Below are positions 40,798 through 47,893 of a DNA stretch of 64,000 bases, piece after piece. Position 1 is the stretch's first letter; the number at the start of each line of letters is the position of its first letter. The notes beneath the pieces were generated by a model. It was not told the DNA's origin. It made no database searches and saw only the letters and a list, made by a program, of their open reading frames with translations. A program made the translations under genes and the position numbers. The DNA is taken from positions 37,301 to 101,300 of IMG/VR virus record IMGVR_UViG_3300037245_002163, one strand, 5' to 3'. This DNA comes from a virus.

Positions 40798-42207
40798 ATG
40801 AGTGTAGGATCATTTGTTTCGGCGCGTGACTACCGCGATTACGGCGGTTGGGGCACATCATCGCCCGACGAGCTAGCTGAGCTGCGCAAGGCCCTTACGG
40901 CCGGCAGTGACGTGAACGACCCAGGCGTTGCGCCCGGTGTCGGTTTTCCGTTGAGGACGGAAAGTCTCGAATCACAACTCAAAAACCTGACGTTTGAAAT
41001 GTCAGAGATCAAGTTGTTCCGCAGCATTTCCAAGGTGAGTGCGCAGAATACAGTTGAAGAATTCAACCGTTTGGTAAGCTATTCTCGTTCGGGCAGCCGG
41101 CGCTTCAACATGGGTTGGATGAGCGAGGGAGCACTTCCCGAGGAAGAGGACAGCACGTACGAACGTGTGACCGTCCTCACGAAATTTTTGGGAGTTGTGG
41201 GGAGGGTCACACATGTGGCCAACACCATTCGGGCCGCTCACGGTAACGTGATCGCGCTCGAAACCATGAACAAGACGATGGATCTGTTGAAGAATCTGGA
41301 GAACAGCCTGTTCTTCGGCAACTCTTCGCTCATCCCCGAACAGCTCGATGGTCTCGAAAAGCTGATCACGGATGCGGCCCCGGATAACGTGGTCGACCTT
41401 CGTGGCGCTGCGCTCACTGAGGGCGCGATGAACGACATGCTGTTGCAGATTCGTCAAAACTACGGGATGGCGACCGACGCCTACTTTAGTGCCGGCGCAT
41501 TTGGCGACCTCGCAAAGCAGGTCTACGAGCGTCAACGATTCGCCATTGCACCGGCACCCGGTGTGCTTGGCGCTTCCGTCACGGCTTTCCAGGGCCAGCA
41601 CGGCAAGATCAACTTGCACGACCACGTGTTCTTTGAAGACTCCCAGACGCCGCTTACAAACGGCTTGGGCGACGCTTCGAAGCGCCCGCTCACTCCGACC
41701 ATTACCGTTGCTCCGGCAGCGGCCGGTACGGGCAGCCAGTTCGTCGCGGCTGACATTGGTGTGTACATCTACCAAGTCATGGCGGGCAACCGCTACGGCG
41801 TCAGCTCTCCGGTCACCACGGCTGGGGTCACGGTTGCGGTAGGCGAGAACGTCACCTTCACGGTGGCAGACGGCGGGCAGGGCACGACCTTCTACGAGCT
41901 GTACCGTTCCACGGTCGGCGGCGCAGCGGACACCGCTCAGCTCATGACACGCGTCGCGCGCACTGGCGCAACGCAGGTCATCACGGACAGCAACGGCGAC
42001 ATTCCGGGGACCACTAAGGGCTTCGTTTTGCAACAGAATCAGCGGTCAATGTCATGGGCTCAGCTCTTGCCAATGACCCGGATTCCCCTCGCAACCATTG
42101 ATACTTCGATCAGGTGGGCACAGGTAGTCTATGGTGCGATAAAGCTCTACACGCCCGCACGTAACATCGTGGTCAAGAACATCGGCCGCGAACCGGGTAG
42201 CCTCTAA
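40798..42207 (+). CDS. Major capsid protein with inserted beta-sandwich
   Basis: 469 residues with AAGGAAAAACAAG upstream. Placement after protease and scaffold and a terminator after the gene support major capsid identity. The N-terminal 60 residues carry NDPGVAPGVGFPLRTESLE, matching the protease extension. Residues about 75-290 and 400-469 fit the HK97 fold. Residues about 293-402 form an Ig/fibronectin-like insertion (ADIGVYIYQVMAGNRYGVSS, then TFYELYRSTVGG), probably exposed on the head surface. Confidence 0.85.
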   Translation: MSVGSFVSARDYRDYGGWGTSSPDELAELRKALTAGSDVNDPGVAPGVGFPLRTESLESQLKNLTFEMSEIKLFRSISKVSAQNTVEEFNRLVSYSRSGSRRFNMGWMSEGALPEEEDSTYERVTVLTKFLGVVGRVTHVANTIRAAHGNVIALETMNKTMDLLKNLENSLFFGNSSLIPEQLDGLEKLITDAAPDNVVDLRGAALTEGAMNDMLLQIRQNYGMATDAYFSAGAFGDLAKQVYERQRFAIAPAPGVLGASVTAFQGQHGKINLHDHVFFEDSQTPLTNGLGDASKRPLTPTITVAPAAAGTGSQFVAADIGVYIYQVMAGNRYGVSSPVTTAGVTVAVGENVTFTVADGGQGTTFYELYRSTVGGAADTAQLMTRVARTGATQVITDSNGDIPGTTKGFVLQQNQRSMSWAQLLPMTRIPLATIDTSIRWAQVVYGAIKLYTPARNIVVKNIGREPGSL

Positions 42208-42241
42208 GGGAGGAAGCCCATAGCGAAAGCTGGTAGAACGG

Positions 42242-42280
42242 GGGCGAGCGGGCATTAGTTCGCTCGCCCTTTCTGCTTTT
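42242..42280 (+). terminator. Rho-independent terminator after the capsid gene
   Basis: GGGCGAGCG (42242-42250) pairs perfectly with CGCTCGCCC (42261-42269), 10-base loop, followed by TTTCTGCTTTT. A usual position for limiting transcription downstream of a highly expressed capsid gene. Confidence 0.8.
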
Positions 42281-42297
42281 CGGAGGGAACAAAGGTA

Positions 42298-42741
42298 ATG
42301 AAAATCAAGAATCCAAGTCTGGCCGGCATGGAGCTGGGCCTCAAGTACGGTACGGGGACTGTAACGGGGGATGCGGACGGCGTGTTCGATGTACCGGACA
42401 AAGACGCGGAGTTCCTTCTGAGCACTCCGGGCTGGGCCAAGCCCAAGATGGGTCGTTCCGTGGCCCCAGCGGCCCCTGAGCCGGCCCCGGAGCCTGAGCC
42501 CGAACCAGCGGCCGTCGAACCAGAACCGGCCCCTGAGCCCGCCTCAGAGCCCGAAATGGGCGATGAGGGGGACGACGCTGCCGATGAGGGCGAGGAAGGC
42601 CCCGATCTCGAAGCCATGACCAAAGCGGAGCTTCTGGCGTGCGCGGCGGAGTACGGGGTCGACGACGTGGACGCGCACATGCGCAAAGACGATATCAAGG
42701 CTGCGGTCGAAGCTGCGCTCTTCGAAGATGAGGGGGAATAA
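42298..42741 (+). CDS. Head-associated protein with HeH/SAP-like C-terminus
   Basis: A 147-residue protein with GGAGGG upstream. Residues 1-55 are a small beta domain; residues 58-100 are a Pro/Glu repeat (PEPAPEPE) linker; residues 105-142 (MTKAELLACAAEYGV, KDDIKAAVEAAL) fit a helix-extension-helix or SAP-like fold found at the ends of many phage head proteins. It ends TAATG into the next gene. Confidence 0.6.
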   Translation: MKIKNPSLAGMELGLKYGTGTVTGDADGVFDVPDKDAEFLLSTPGWAKPKMGRSVAPAAPEPAPEPEPEPAAVEPEPAPEPASEPEMGDEGDDAADEGEEGPDLEAMTKAELLACAAEYGVDDVDAHMRKDDIKAAVEAALFEDEGE

Positions 42742-43112
42742 TGGCCGCCCATGCTGACGATCTGCGGTACTTTTACGCGGAGCACTTGGGAGACTCGGTA
42801 CAGGTCACGACGCCTTCGGGCGGCGCGGTCGCACTGCCCGAACCACTGACGCCGGGGCGCTACGAAATCCGCGTGCCCGCCTACGGGGGCGGGGACTTGT
42901 GGGTTCGCCAAGGGCCGTTCGGCGACGTGCTAGCCGATGATGAGACCCCTTCCACGCAATTCGTGGTGCACACGGACAGTGCGCATCTCAACTATCCGAT
43001 CTTCACGCTCATGGTGCGTGGGAGTGGGAATGGCGACGATGGGCTTTCGTTCTACGGGGACGGGGGCACGGTGCTGGTCCAGGTCACCAAGGTTTCAAGG
43101 GACAAGCGATAA
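42741..43112 (+). CDS. Hypothetical structural protein
   Basis: A 123-residue beta-rich protein, start overlapping the upstream TAA. Rich in Gly, Asp and Val with few helices (GRYEIRVPAYGGGDLWVR). Probably a head completion or decoration protein by position. Confidence 0.5.
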   Translation: MAAHADDLRYFYAEHLGDSVQVTTPSGGAVALPEPLTPGRYEIRVPAYGGGDLWVRQGPFGDVLADDETPSTQFVVHTDSAHLNYPIFTLMVRGSGNGDDGLSFYGDGGTVLVQVTKVSRDKR

Positions 43113-43432
43113 TGCCACGCAAAAAGACAGGCACCGCGGAGAAGCGCACGCTCAAAGAGCACGCTAAGCCGGTGGTGGTCGAAGTACCGGAGCCTACTGA
43201 GGTCGAAGTCTCGTTGGATCAACAGCGCGTTTCGCGCGTGGTGATCGTGCCGACCACGGAAGGGGCTTGCTTAGCGACCGTGGACGTAGAGAACGGCTAC
43301 CTGGACACGGATGGCGACTTCCGGCGTGTTGGGCGCGACCGCTTCGTCTACAAAGAAGACGCGGGGCTAGGTGCTCCATGGGCCGCGGTAGAAGCTGCAA
43401 TCTGGGCGTTGATCGACGCCGGGAGTGAGTGA
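43112..43432 (+). CDS. Hypothetical protein
   Basis: A 106-residue protein in TAATG overlap. Basic N-terminus, a proline/Glu linker (EVPEPTEVEV), then an alpha/beta domain ending in a helix AAVEAAIWALI. No family recognised. Confidence 0.45.
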   Translation: MPRKKTGTAEKRTLKEHAKPVVVEVPEPTEVEVSLDQQRVSRVVIVPTTEGACLATVDVENGYLDTDGDFRRVGRDRFVYKEDAGLGAPWAAVEAAIWALIDAGSE

Positions 43433-43785
43433 TTGAACAGAAGGCGAGCATACGCCCGTACCGCAAGGTCGATATGGGCCGGGAGCTGGAAGAGCATGAC
43501 GCTCGGCTCCGCAAACTTGAAAAGCTCGAAACTCAGGTTCGGGTCTTTCAAGTGCTCGCCGGGATGCTTTTGATCACATTGCTCGGCTCGTGGCAGCGCG
43601 CGTGCGTCGATGTAGACAGTAGAAAGCTAGAGCAAGCCGGGGTGAGGCAGTCGATTGAAGCGCACGCGAAGCAGCCGCACGGGGTAGATCAAGCCACGCT
43701 CGATAGCATGCAGAACACGGATAAAGAGCACGGGGAACGGCTGATCACCATCGAGAAGCGCCTCTACATCCGAAGGAAAAAGTGA
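43429..43785 (+). CDS. Coiled-coil single-span membrane protein
   Basis: A 118-residue protein from GTG 43429, overlapping the upstream stop. Residues 15-38 are charged coiled coil, 39-56 a membrane span (FQVLAGMLLITLLGSW), and the remainder a polar helix. The plan could suit an inner-membrane spanin, holin partner or tail-associated anchor. Unusual within a head gene run. Confidence 0.5.
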   Translation: MIEQKASIRPYRKVDMGRELEEHDARLRKLEKLETQVRVFQVLAGMLLITLLGSWQRACVDVDSRKLEQAGVRQSIEAHAKQPHGVDQATLDSMQNTDKEHGERLITIEKRLYIRRKK

Positions 43786-43958
43786 TGCAGCACATGATCA
43801 ACGTACCGGAGGATATTGAGGGGCGGCTCGCGAGCGAAGCGGACAAGCAAAAGCTCTTCGTAAAGGATCTGATCCCGTTGATCATCGCTGAGTATTTCCG
43901 CATGTGGGACGACCTGGAAAGTGGCGCTGCACTTTTGAAGAGCGATGTACCAGAATGA
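43785..43958 (+). CDS. Small helical protein, unknown
   Basis: A 57-residue frame from ATG 43785 (TGATG overlap with the upstream stop). Acidic and helical with a central hydrophobic IPLIIAEYF segment. Supported by coupling and lack of any other coding frame here. Function unknown. Confidence 0.5.
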   Translation: MQHMINVPEDIEGRLASEADKQKLFVKDLIPLIIAEYFRMWDDLESGAALLKSDVPE

Positions 43959-43971
43959 GTGAGGGGGGCGC

Positions 43972-45057
43972 ATGGCTCAGGTAAATCCACTAGACCCGGC
44001 AGAGAACAGCGGCATTGACACACGTGCGTCGGGCAACGTCATTCGAGTCACGACCAATGACCCGAACGTGGCCATCGCCATCAAAGCGGGCATGGAACGG
44101 CTCGTAGTCGAGCGGAGCACGGACCAGGGCCTCACGTACCAAGAGATCACGCACGCCTCAGAGCGGCCCGTGCTTGAAGCCGAACAGTTCGTCTACGAGT
44201 TTTTCGACCGCTGCGGCAGCCCGTCCTACCTGTACCGCACGCGCTACGCGGGCACGATCAAGGGCGAGAAGATGTGCACGGAAGCGAGCCCCCCGATCCT
44301 TGGGGCGGGCTTGGCCGTGCGCAATATCCTCACGGTCGACGACTTGAAGTCGCGCTACATGTTCGGGCTCGACCTTACGAACGACAAAGGCGTGCCGCTC
44401 GAAGACGCCGTGTACCTGAGCTACATCATGGCCGCGATTCGCGGCTTCGAGAAGCAAGTCGATATCCCGCTGTTGCCGTCGACCTTCGTAGAGAAGCACG
44501 ACTACTACCGGCACGACTATCACTCGTTCAACTTCATTCACCTGGATAACACCCCGGTGATCAGCGTTGACGAGTTTCGCGTTCAATATCCTTCGGGGCA
44601 GAACGTGATCATCTTTCCCGGCGAATGGATTCGCTTGAACAAGCTCGAAGGGCACGTACAGATCGTCCCGACCAGCGGCACGCTCAGCGAGATCCTTGTC
44701 GGCCAAGGCGGCTCGTTCTTACCGGCGATCTACAACGGGCTCGACTATCTCCCGCATCTCTTCGAAGTGAGCTACACGGCCGGCTTCGAAGACGGGCAGA
44801 TCCCAGCCGATATCGTGAACGTGATCGGCATGATGGCGAGCATCGGCCCCTTCCATATTTTTGGTGATCTCATCGCGGGGGCTGGCATCGCGAATATCAG
44901 TCTGAGCATGGACGGGCTGAGCCAGTCCATCGGCACTACCAGCTCGGCAACCAACTCCGGTTACGGCGCGCGAGTCGGCAACTATCTGAAAGAGATCAAG
45001 GCCGCGATCCCGCTGTACAAGCAATACTACCGCGGTCTCAAAATGACTTGGGCATAG
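43972..45057 (+). CDS. Head-tail connector-type structural protein
   Basis: A 361-residue protein with GAGGGGGGC upstream. The middle contains LTVDDLKSRYMFGLDL and AIRGFEKQVDIPLLP, a pattern reminiscent of phage head-tail adaptor proteins in which helices start with a DDLK segment. It lies between head and neck genes. No enzymatic motif. Confidence 0.55.
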   Translation: MAQVNPLDPAENSGIDTRASGNVIRVTTNDPNVAIAIKAGMERLVVERSTDQGLTYQEITHASERPVLEAEQFVYEFFDRCGSPSYLYRTRYAGTIKGEKMCTEASPPILGAGLAVRNILTVDDLKSRYMFGLDLTNDKGVPLEDAVYLSYIMAAIRGFEKQVDIPLLPSTFVEKHDYYRHDYHSFNFIHLDNTPVISVDEFRVQYPSGQNVIIFPGEWIRLNKLEGHVQIVPTSGTLSEILVGQGGSFLPAIYNGLDYLPHLFEVSYTAGFEDGQIPADIVNVIGMMASIGPFHIFGDLIAGAGIANISLSMDGLSQSIGTTSSATNSGYGARVGNYLKEIKAAIPLYKQYYRGLKMTWA

Positions 45058-45076
45058 CGACGGCCCAGCGTATAAG
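45048..45076 (+). promoter_or_regulatory. Sigma70-like promoter, short leader
   Basis: TTGGGC (45048-45053), 17-bp spacer and TATAAG (45071-45076) overlap the previous stop. The ATG at 45082 starts 5 bases after the -10 element, which implies a leaderless or almost leaderless transcript. Confidence 0.5.
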
Positions 45077-45081
45077 CGGGC

Positions 45082-45435
45082 ATGCCCACCCCCCATTCCC
45101 CCGATCCGCAGTTCACGCTGCGCTTCCCCGTCCTAGAGTCTCGTGCCGACCAGATCGAACGGGATGCGCACGCCTTTTTGAAACGGAACCCCGACTTCTG
45201 GGATGAGTTTTGCCGCCGTGCGTTTCTCATTCGCAAGCGCGGGCACAAGCACTATTCCGCGATGGTCGTGGTGCAGAACATTCGTTGGCATACCGACCTT
45301 GGCGACTGCAAAGACTTCAAGATCAATAACAACTACACGCCTATTTTCGCGCGCGTGTTCAACAGCTCATACCCGGAGCTGAACGACTTTTTCAAGACTC
45401 GGGAGCAAACGAGCAGACGATCGGTGGCGCGATGA
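45082..45435 (+). CDS. Conserved-type small phage protein
   Basis: A 117-residue protein. The sequence VVVQNIRWHTDLG, then DFKINNNYTPIFARVF and ELNDFFKTR, is a recurrent pattern in uncharacterised proteins of many tailed phages. Mostly helical; no catalytic motif known. Has its own promoter-like sequence, so it may be expressed apart from the head operon. Overlaps the next gene by ATGA. Confidence 0.6.
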   Translation: MPTPHSPDPQFTLRFPVLESRADQIERDAHAFLKRNPDFWDEFCRRAFLIRKRGHKHYSAMVVVQNIRWHTDLGDCKDFKINNNYTPIFARVFNSSYPELNDFFKTREQTSRRSVAR

Positions 45436-46688
45436 GCGTCGCCCCCGGCACCCTGATCACCACGTCGAAGGGGCTCATGCCCGTCGAAGCCCTCACCACG
45501 GCCCCGTTCAAGGTCTGGACGGGCCAGCAATACGAGGAAGCCATGGCCTACTCCGCGGGGGTCGAGCCTGTTGCCCGCGTGAAGCTCGCTAACGGGCTCT
45601 CTGCGCTTGTAAGCCCATTGCAGGCTCTAGCGGTCGTTCCCTCAGAGAGCGCCCTAGGAGCCGCCTTGTGGCGCGAGCAACGGGCACTCAAAGCGGGCGA
45701 CCGCGTGCTCATGGGCTACCAGCGCGAAGACACCTTGCTCGATACCGACTTGCTGGGATGCGGCTACCGGGACCGGGCGATGCTCGAAGATCCCGGCATT
45801 TGGCACCTACTCGGCTACGCCCTTGGCAGCGGCTACTTCCCCGGAGCCCCGCCTAGCACGGAGTCATTCAGCGTTTTCGCCTACAACCGGCTGGACGAGC
45901 CCTTGCTAGAAGACTTCGCGGCGACGTGCGACGCCCACTTCATTCCCGCACTGGCGACCGAAGGCGACCACGCCATGCTTTCGATCCATGACCGGGACTT
46001 CCATCGATGGCTGCGCGATCTGGGGTTTCAGTCGGCCGCGGAAGGCCAGTCGATCCCGAACCGCTTCTTTCGGGCGCCGGCTTGGATTCGTGGCGCGCTT
46101 CTGAGGGGGCTCTTCGCCAGCGCATCGAAGTGGGATGAGACCTACAACGCGCCCGTGCTCTACCTTCATGACTCCCGGCTCCGGCAGTCCGCGCTCCGAT
46201 GCCTATGGTCCATCGGCGTGGCGGCGCATGAGAAGCAGAGCGATACCGTCGACCATAAGATCCGCGTTTCCGATGTAGCGGCGTGGCAGGACCACGTAGG
46301 GGAGCTACAAGAGGGCGAGCCCCGCGAAGCCAAGCGAGCACCCGGCTATGAGAACCGCTGGGACGTGCTTCCGGTGTCGACGGCGCAGACGGTTATCCGC
46401 GCCATGATGGCGAGCCCCGTTTGGAAGACGCTGACGGGTGACGAGCGCGAGAAGATCGCACGGCTGGAGCGCCGTGGCCTAGCCATCCGGCGCCCCCTAG
46501 CAATCGAGTATCTACGCAAGGTCCATGCGGAAGTGCCCGCGGCGCTCCACTACCACCACGCCAAAGTGGGCATGGTGGACGTGGAACCCATTCACCGGGC
46601 GCTCATGTATCGCGTGGAAGTGGCGAATGAGGCGGCCCTGTTTCTCGCCAATCACATCGCGATGGGCGACTCACGCGCGGTGCTGTAG
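45432..46688 (+). CDS. Free-standing degenerate intein-like (Hint plus LAGLIDADG) protein
   Basis: 418 residues. The start MSVAPGTLITTSKG matches intein block A with Ser2 as first intein residue. The block B equivalent (VSPLQALAVV) lacks the His. LAGLIDADG-like helices at 126-136 (LLGYALGSGYF) and 219-230 (IRGALLRGLFAS) have Ser and Ala where catalytic Asp is expected. The end, VEVANEAALFLANHIAMGDS, lacks the usual His-Asn. There are no exteins. Splicing and cutting are therefore unlikely; it appears to be a fossil or repurposed element. Confidence 0.65.
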   Translation: MSVAPGTLITTSKGLMPVEALTTAPFKVWTGQQYEEAMAYSAGVEPVARVKLANGLSALVSPLQALAVVPSESALGAALWREQRALKAGDRVLMGYQREDTLLDTDLLGCGYRDRAMLEDPGIWHLLGYALGSGYFPGAPPSTESFSVFAYNRLDEPLLEDFAATCDAHFIPALATEGDHAMLSIHDRDFHRWLRDLGFQSAAEGQSIPNRFFRAPAWIRGALLRGLFASASKWDETYNAPVLYLHDSRLRQSALRCLWSIGVAAHEKQSDTVDHKIRVSDVAAWQDHVGELQEGEPREAKRAPGYENRWDVLPVSTAQTVIRAMMASPVWKTLTGDEREKIARLERRGLAIRRPLAIEYLRKVHAEVPAALHYHHAKVGMVDVEPIHRALMYRVEVANEAALFLANHIAMGDSRAVL

Positions 46689-47003
46689 CTCTTGGATCAT
46701 TAGGAGCTGGTCGACGACCATGTTCCGAAGCTGTTGATTCTCAGCTTCAAGATGATTCGTCTTCGCGTACTGGACGAGCTTATTGCTCCGGGTACGCGTC
46801 TTGCGCCGTGCCTTCGGCTTGGAAGTCGGAGGGGCTGCGGTTTCGATCTGCGCCTTCCACTTGTAGATCAACGCGGAGCTGAGCTTGTGCTTCGCAGCGA
46901 CCGCCATCGCGCTTGTGCGGTTCGCTTCGGCTACGTACCGTTGCTTCTGCGCGGGGGTAAACTTGCGCCGTACGACGCGTTTGGTGCTTGCCTTTTTGGG
47001 CAT
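46671..47003 (-). CDS. Transposase-type helix-turn-helix regulator candidate
   Basis: A 110-residue protein from ATG 47003. Residues 12-50 (RKFTPAQKQRYVAEA, then AVAAKHKLSSALIYKWK) match the helix-turn-helix of IS3-type OrfA proteins. A basic linker and a coiled coil (NHLEAENQQLRNMV) follow, as in OrfA leucine zippers. No OrfB, inverted repeats or other IS features are present, so it is more likely a stand-alone DNA-binding regulator. It overlaps the convergent intein-like gene by 18 bases. Confidence 0.6.
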   Translation of the reverse strand: MPKKASTKRVVRRKFTPAQKQRYVAEANRTSAMAVAAKHKLSSALIYKWKAQIETAAPPTSKPKARRKTRTRSNKLVQYAKTNHLEAENQQLRNMVVDQLLMIQELQHRA

Positions 47004-47027
47004 ACTAGGGACTCTCTTTCGTTGTAG

Positions 47028-47069
47028 GATACGACGCATCATAGTCGACGCGCCGTATTCGATTGTCAA
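47028..47069 (-). promoter_or_regulatory. Promoter region with imperfect palindrome
   Basis: A leftward TTGACA at 47064-47069 is followed by TATGAT at 47038-47043 (20-bp spacing, longer than ideal). GATACGACGC (47028-47037) and GCGCCGTATT (47050-47059) are imperfect inverted repeats over the -10 region, a likely operator for the 47003 gene product or another regulator. Confidence 0.45.
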
Positions 47070-47075
47070 GCCGAC

Positions 47076-47324
47076 CTAGTTCAAGGTCGGATCAGGCTCG
47101 CCGCCATCCTCCGCGTCTTCTTCTTTGGCGGCGTAGTAGTTGATCACGTTATCTAGGCCGGTGTCGGCCTCAAAGCGGCTCAAAGCCTTGTCGCGAAAGA
47201 TGCCCGTGATCTCGCCTTCCGCATCGATTACCACCACGTCTTGCTCGAAGCGAGGCTCGTCAGCGACGGGCACCGCGGGGCTTCGGCGCCAGTAGATGGT
47301 GAAGGTTCGGAGTTCGATCCGCAT
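47076..47324 (-). CDS. Hypothetical small protein
   Basis: An 82-residue protein; ATG 47324 overlaps the upstream TAA (TAATG). Basic N-terminal strands (LRTFTIYWRRS), a VVVIDAEGEITGIF strand pair and an acidic tail. Function unknown. Confidence 0.5.
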   Translation of the reverse strand: MRIELRTFTIYWRRSPAVPVADEPRFEQDVVVIDAEGEITGIFRDKALSRFEADTGLDNVINYYAAKEEDAEDGGEPDPTLN

Positions 47325-47785
47325 TACTGCCCCGCGCCCGCGCACACGGGGCCTAGGCCGCGCTCGATGCTCGCCGGGACCGTGAGCTTGCGCCCGCAGC
47401 GACCGCAGCGACCTTCATGCCAAAACTCCGCGGGGGCGAAGTCAGTGTCGGCAGCCAAGCGGCTCCAAAGCCACGTGAAGGCTCGCGCGCTGGGGGCGTC
47501 CGTGCCGACTCGGCTCTTGCGTCCGTGAACAAATTTTTCCGCGTCGAAGATCGTTCCGAGAAACGAGTAGTCCGCATCGTTGTCGGGTCCGCTCAGCAAG
47601 CCGACAAAGAACAGCTCTTTGGGCTCCGCTTCCGTACCCACATCCTTGCGCTTCACCTTGAACGTGTAGCGGTTGCCCGTGTCGGGATTCAGCACGGTGA
47701 ACGTGGCGTTGCCGGCGAGCGCGTAGGCTTTCGCGAAAAGCGGGGTGTGGAGCTGGCCTCTTAGTTCGTTTGGAATGGTGGTCAT
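47324..47785 (-). CDS. DUF6011-like zinc-binding protein
   Basis: A 153-residue protein. Start ATG 47785 is set by the promoter; ATG 47803 would lie at or before the transcript start. The C-terminus CGRCGRKLTVPASIERGLGPVC matches the conserved cysteine-rich DUF6011 motif common in phage and plasmid proteins (parts CGRCGRKL, SIERGLGPVC). The N-terminal 100 residues are a separate beta-rich domain. Probably nucleic-acid associated, function unproven. Confidence 0.65.
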   Translation of the reverse strand: MTTIPNELRGQLHTPLFAKAYALAGNATFTVLNPDTGNRYTFKVKRKDVGTEAEPKELFFVGLLSGPDNDADYSFLGTIFDAEKFVHGRKSRVGTDAPSARAFTWLWSRLAADTDFAPAEFWHEGRCGRCGRKLTVPASIERGLGPVCAGAGQ

Positions 47786-47807
47786 GGTCTTCGTTCCCTT
47801 CATCTAA

Positions 47808-47836
47808 AGAGTACGGTGCGTCGGCTAGCGTGTCAA
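47808..47836 (-). promoter_or_regulatory. Sigma70-like promoter
   Basis: Leftward -35 TTGACA (47831-47836), 17-bp spacer CGCTAGCCGACGCACCG, -10 TACTCT (47808-47813), then TGAAGGGAACGAAGACCATG. A CGTATACG octamer lies just upstream of the -35 (47843-47850). Confidence 0.7.
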
Positions 47837-47842
47837 ATCGAC

Positions 47843-47874
47843 CGTATACGCTGCCTTTTTGCGGTCGTATACGA
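47843..47874. promoter_or_regulatory. Paired CGTATACG operator candidate
   Basis: Two CGTATACG octamers, 47843-47850 and 47866-47873 (the second inside the 10-bp palindrome TCGTATACGA), lie 23 bp apart between divergent promoters. A protein binding both could control both directions. Confidence 0.5.
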
Positions 47875-47887
47875 TCCATGCTATACT
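47859..47887 (+). promoter_or_regulatory. Sigma70-like promoter, short leader
   Basis: TTGCGG (47859-47864), 17-bp spacer containing a CGTATACG palindrome, TATACT (47882-47887), and ATG 6 bases later at 47894. Divergent from the promoter at 47808-47836. Confidence 0.6.
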
Positions 47888-47893
47888 AGGGGG

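Noticed and set aside
41002-42033. Antisense frame of 343 codons in the capsid gene
   Set aside because: Shadow of a highly conserved-type capsid gene; no initiation signal.
43429-43785. Holin/XhlA assignment
   Set aside because: Coiled coil and one span are present, but domain order and context within head genes do not match a known holin or XhlA family closely.
46671-47003. Insertion sequence
   Set aside because: Only an OrfA-like DNA-binding domain is present; no integrase core, terminal inverted repeats or target duplication seen.
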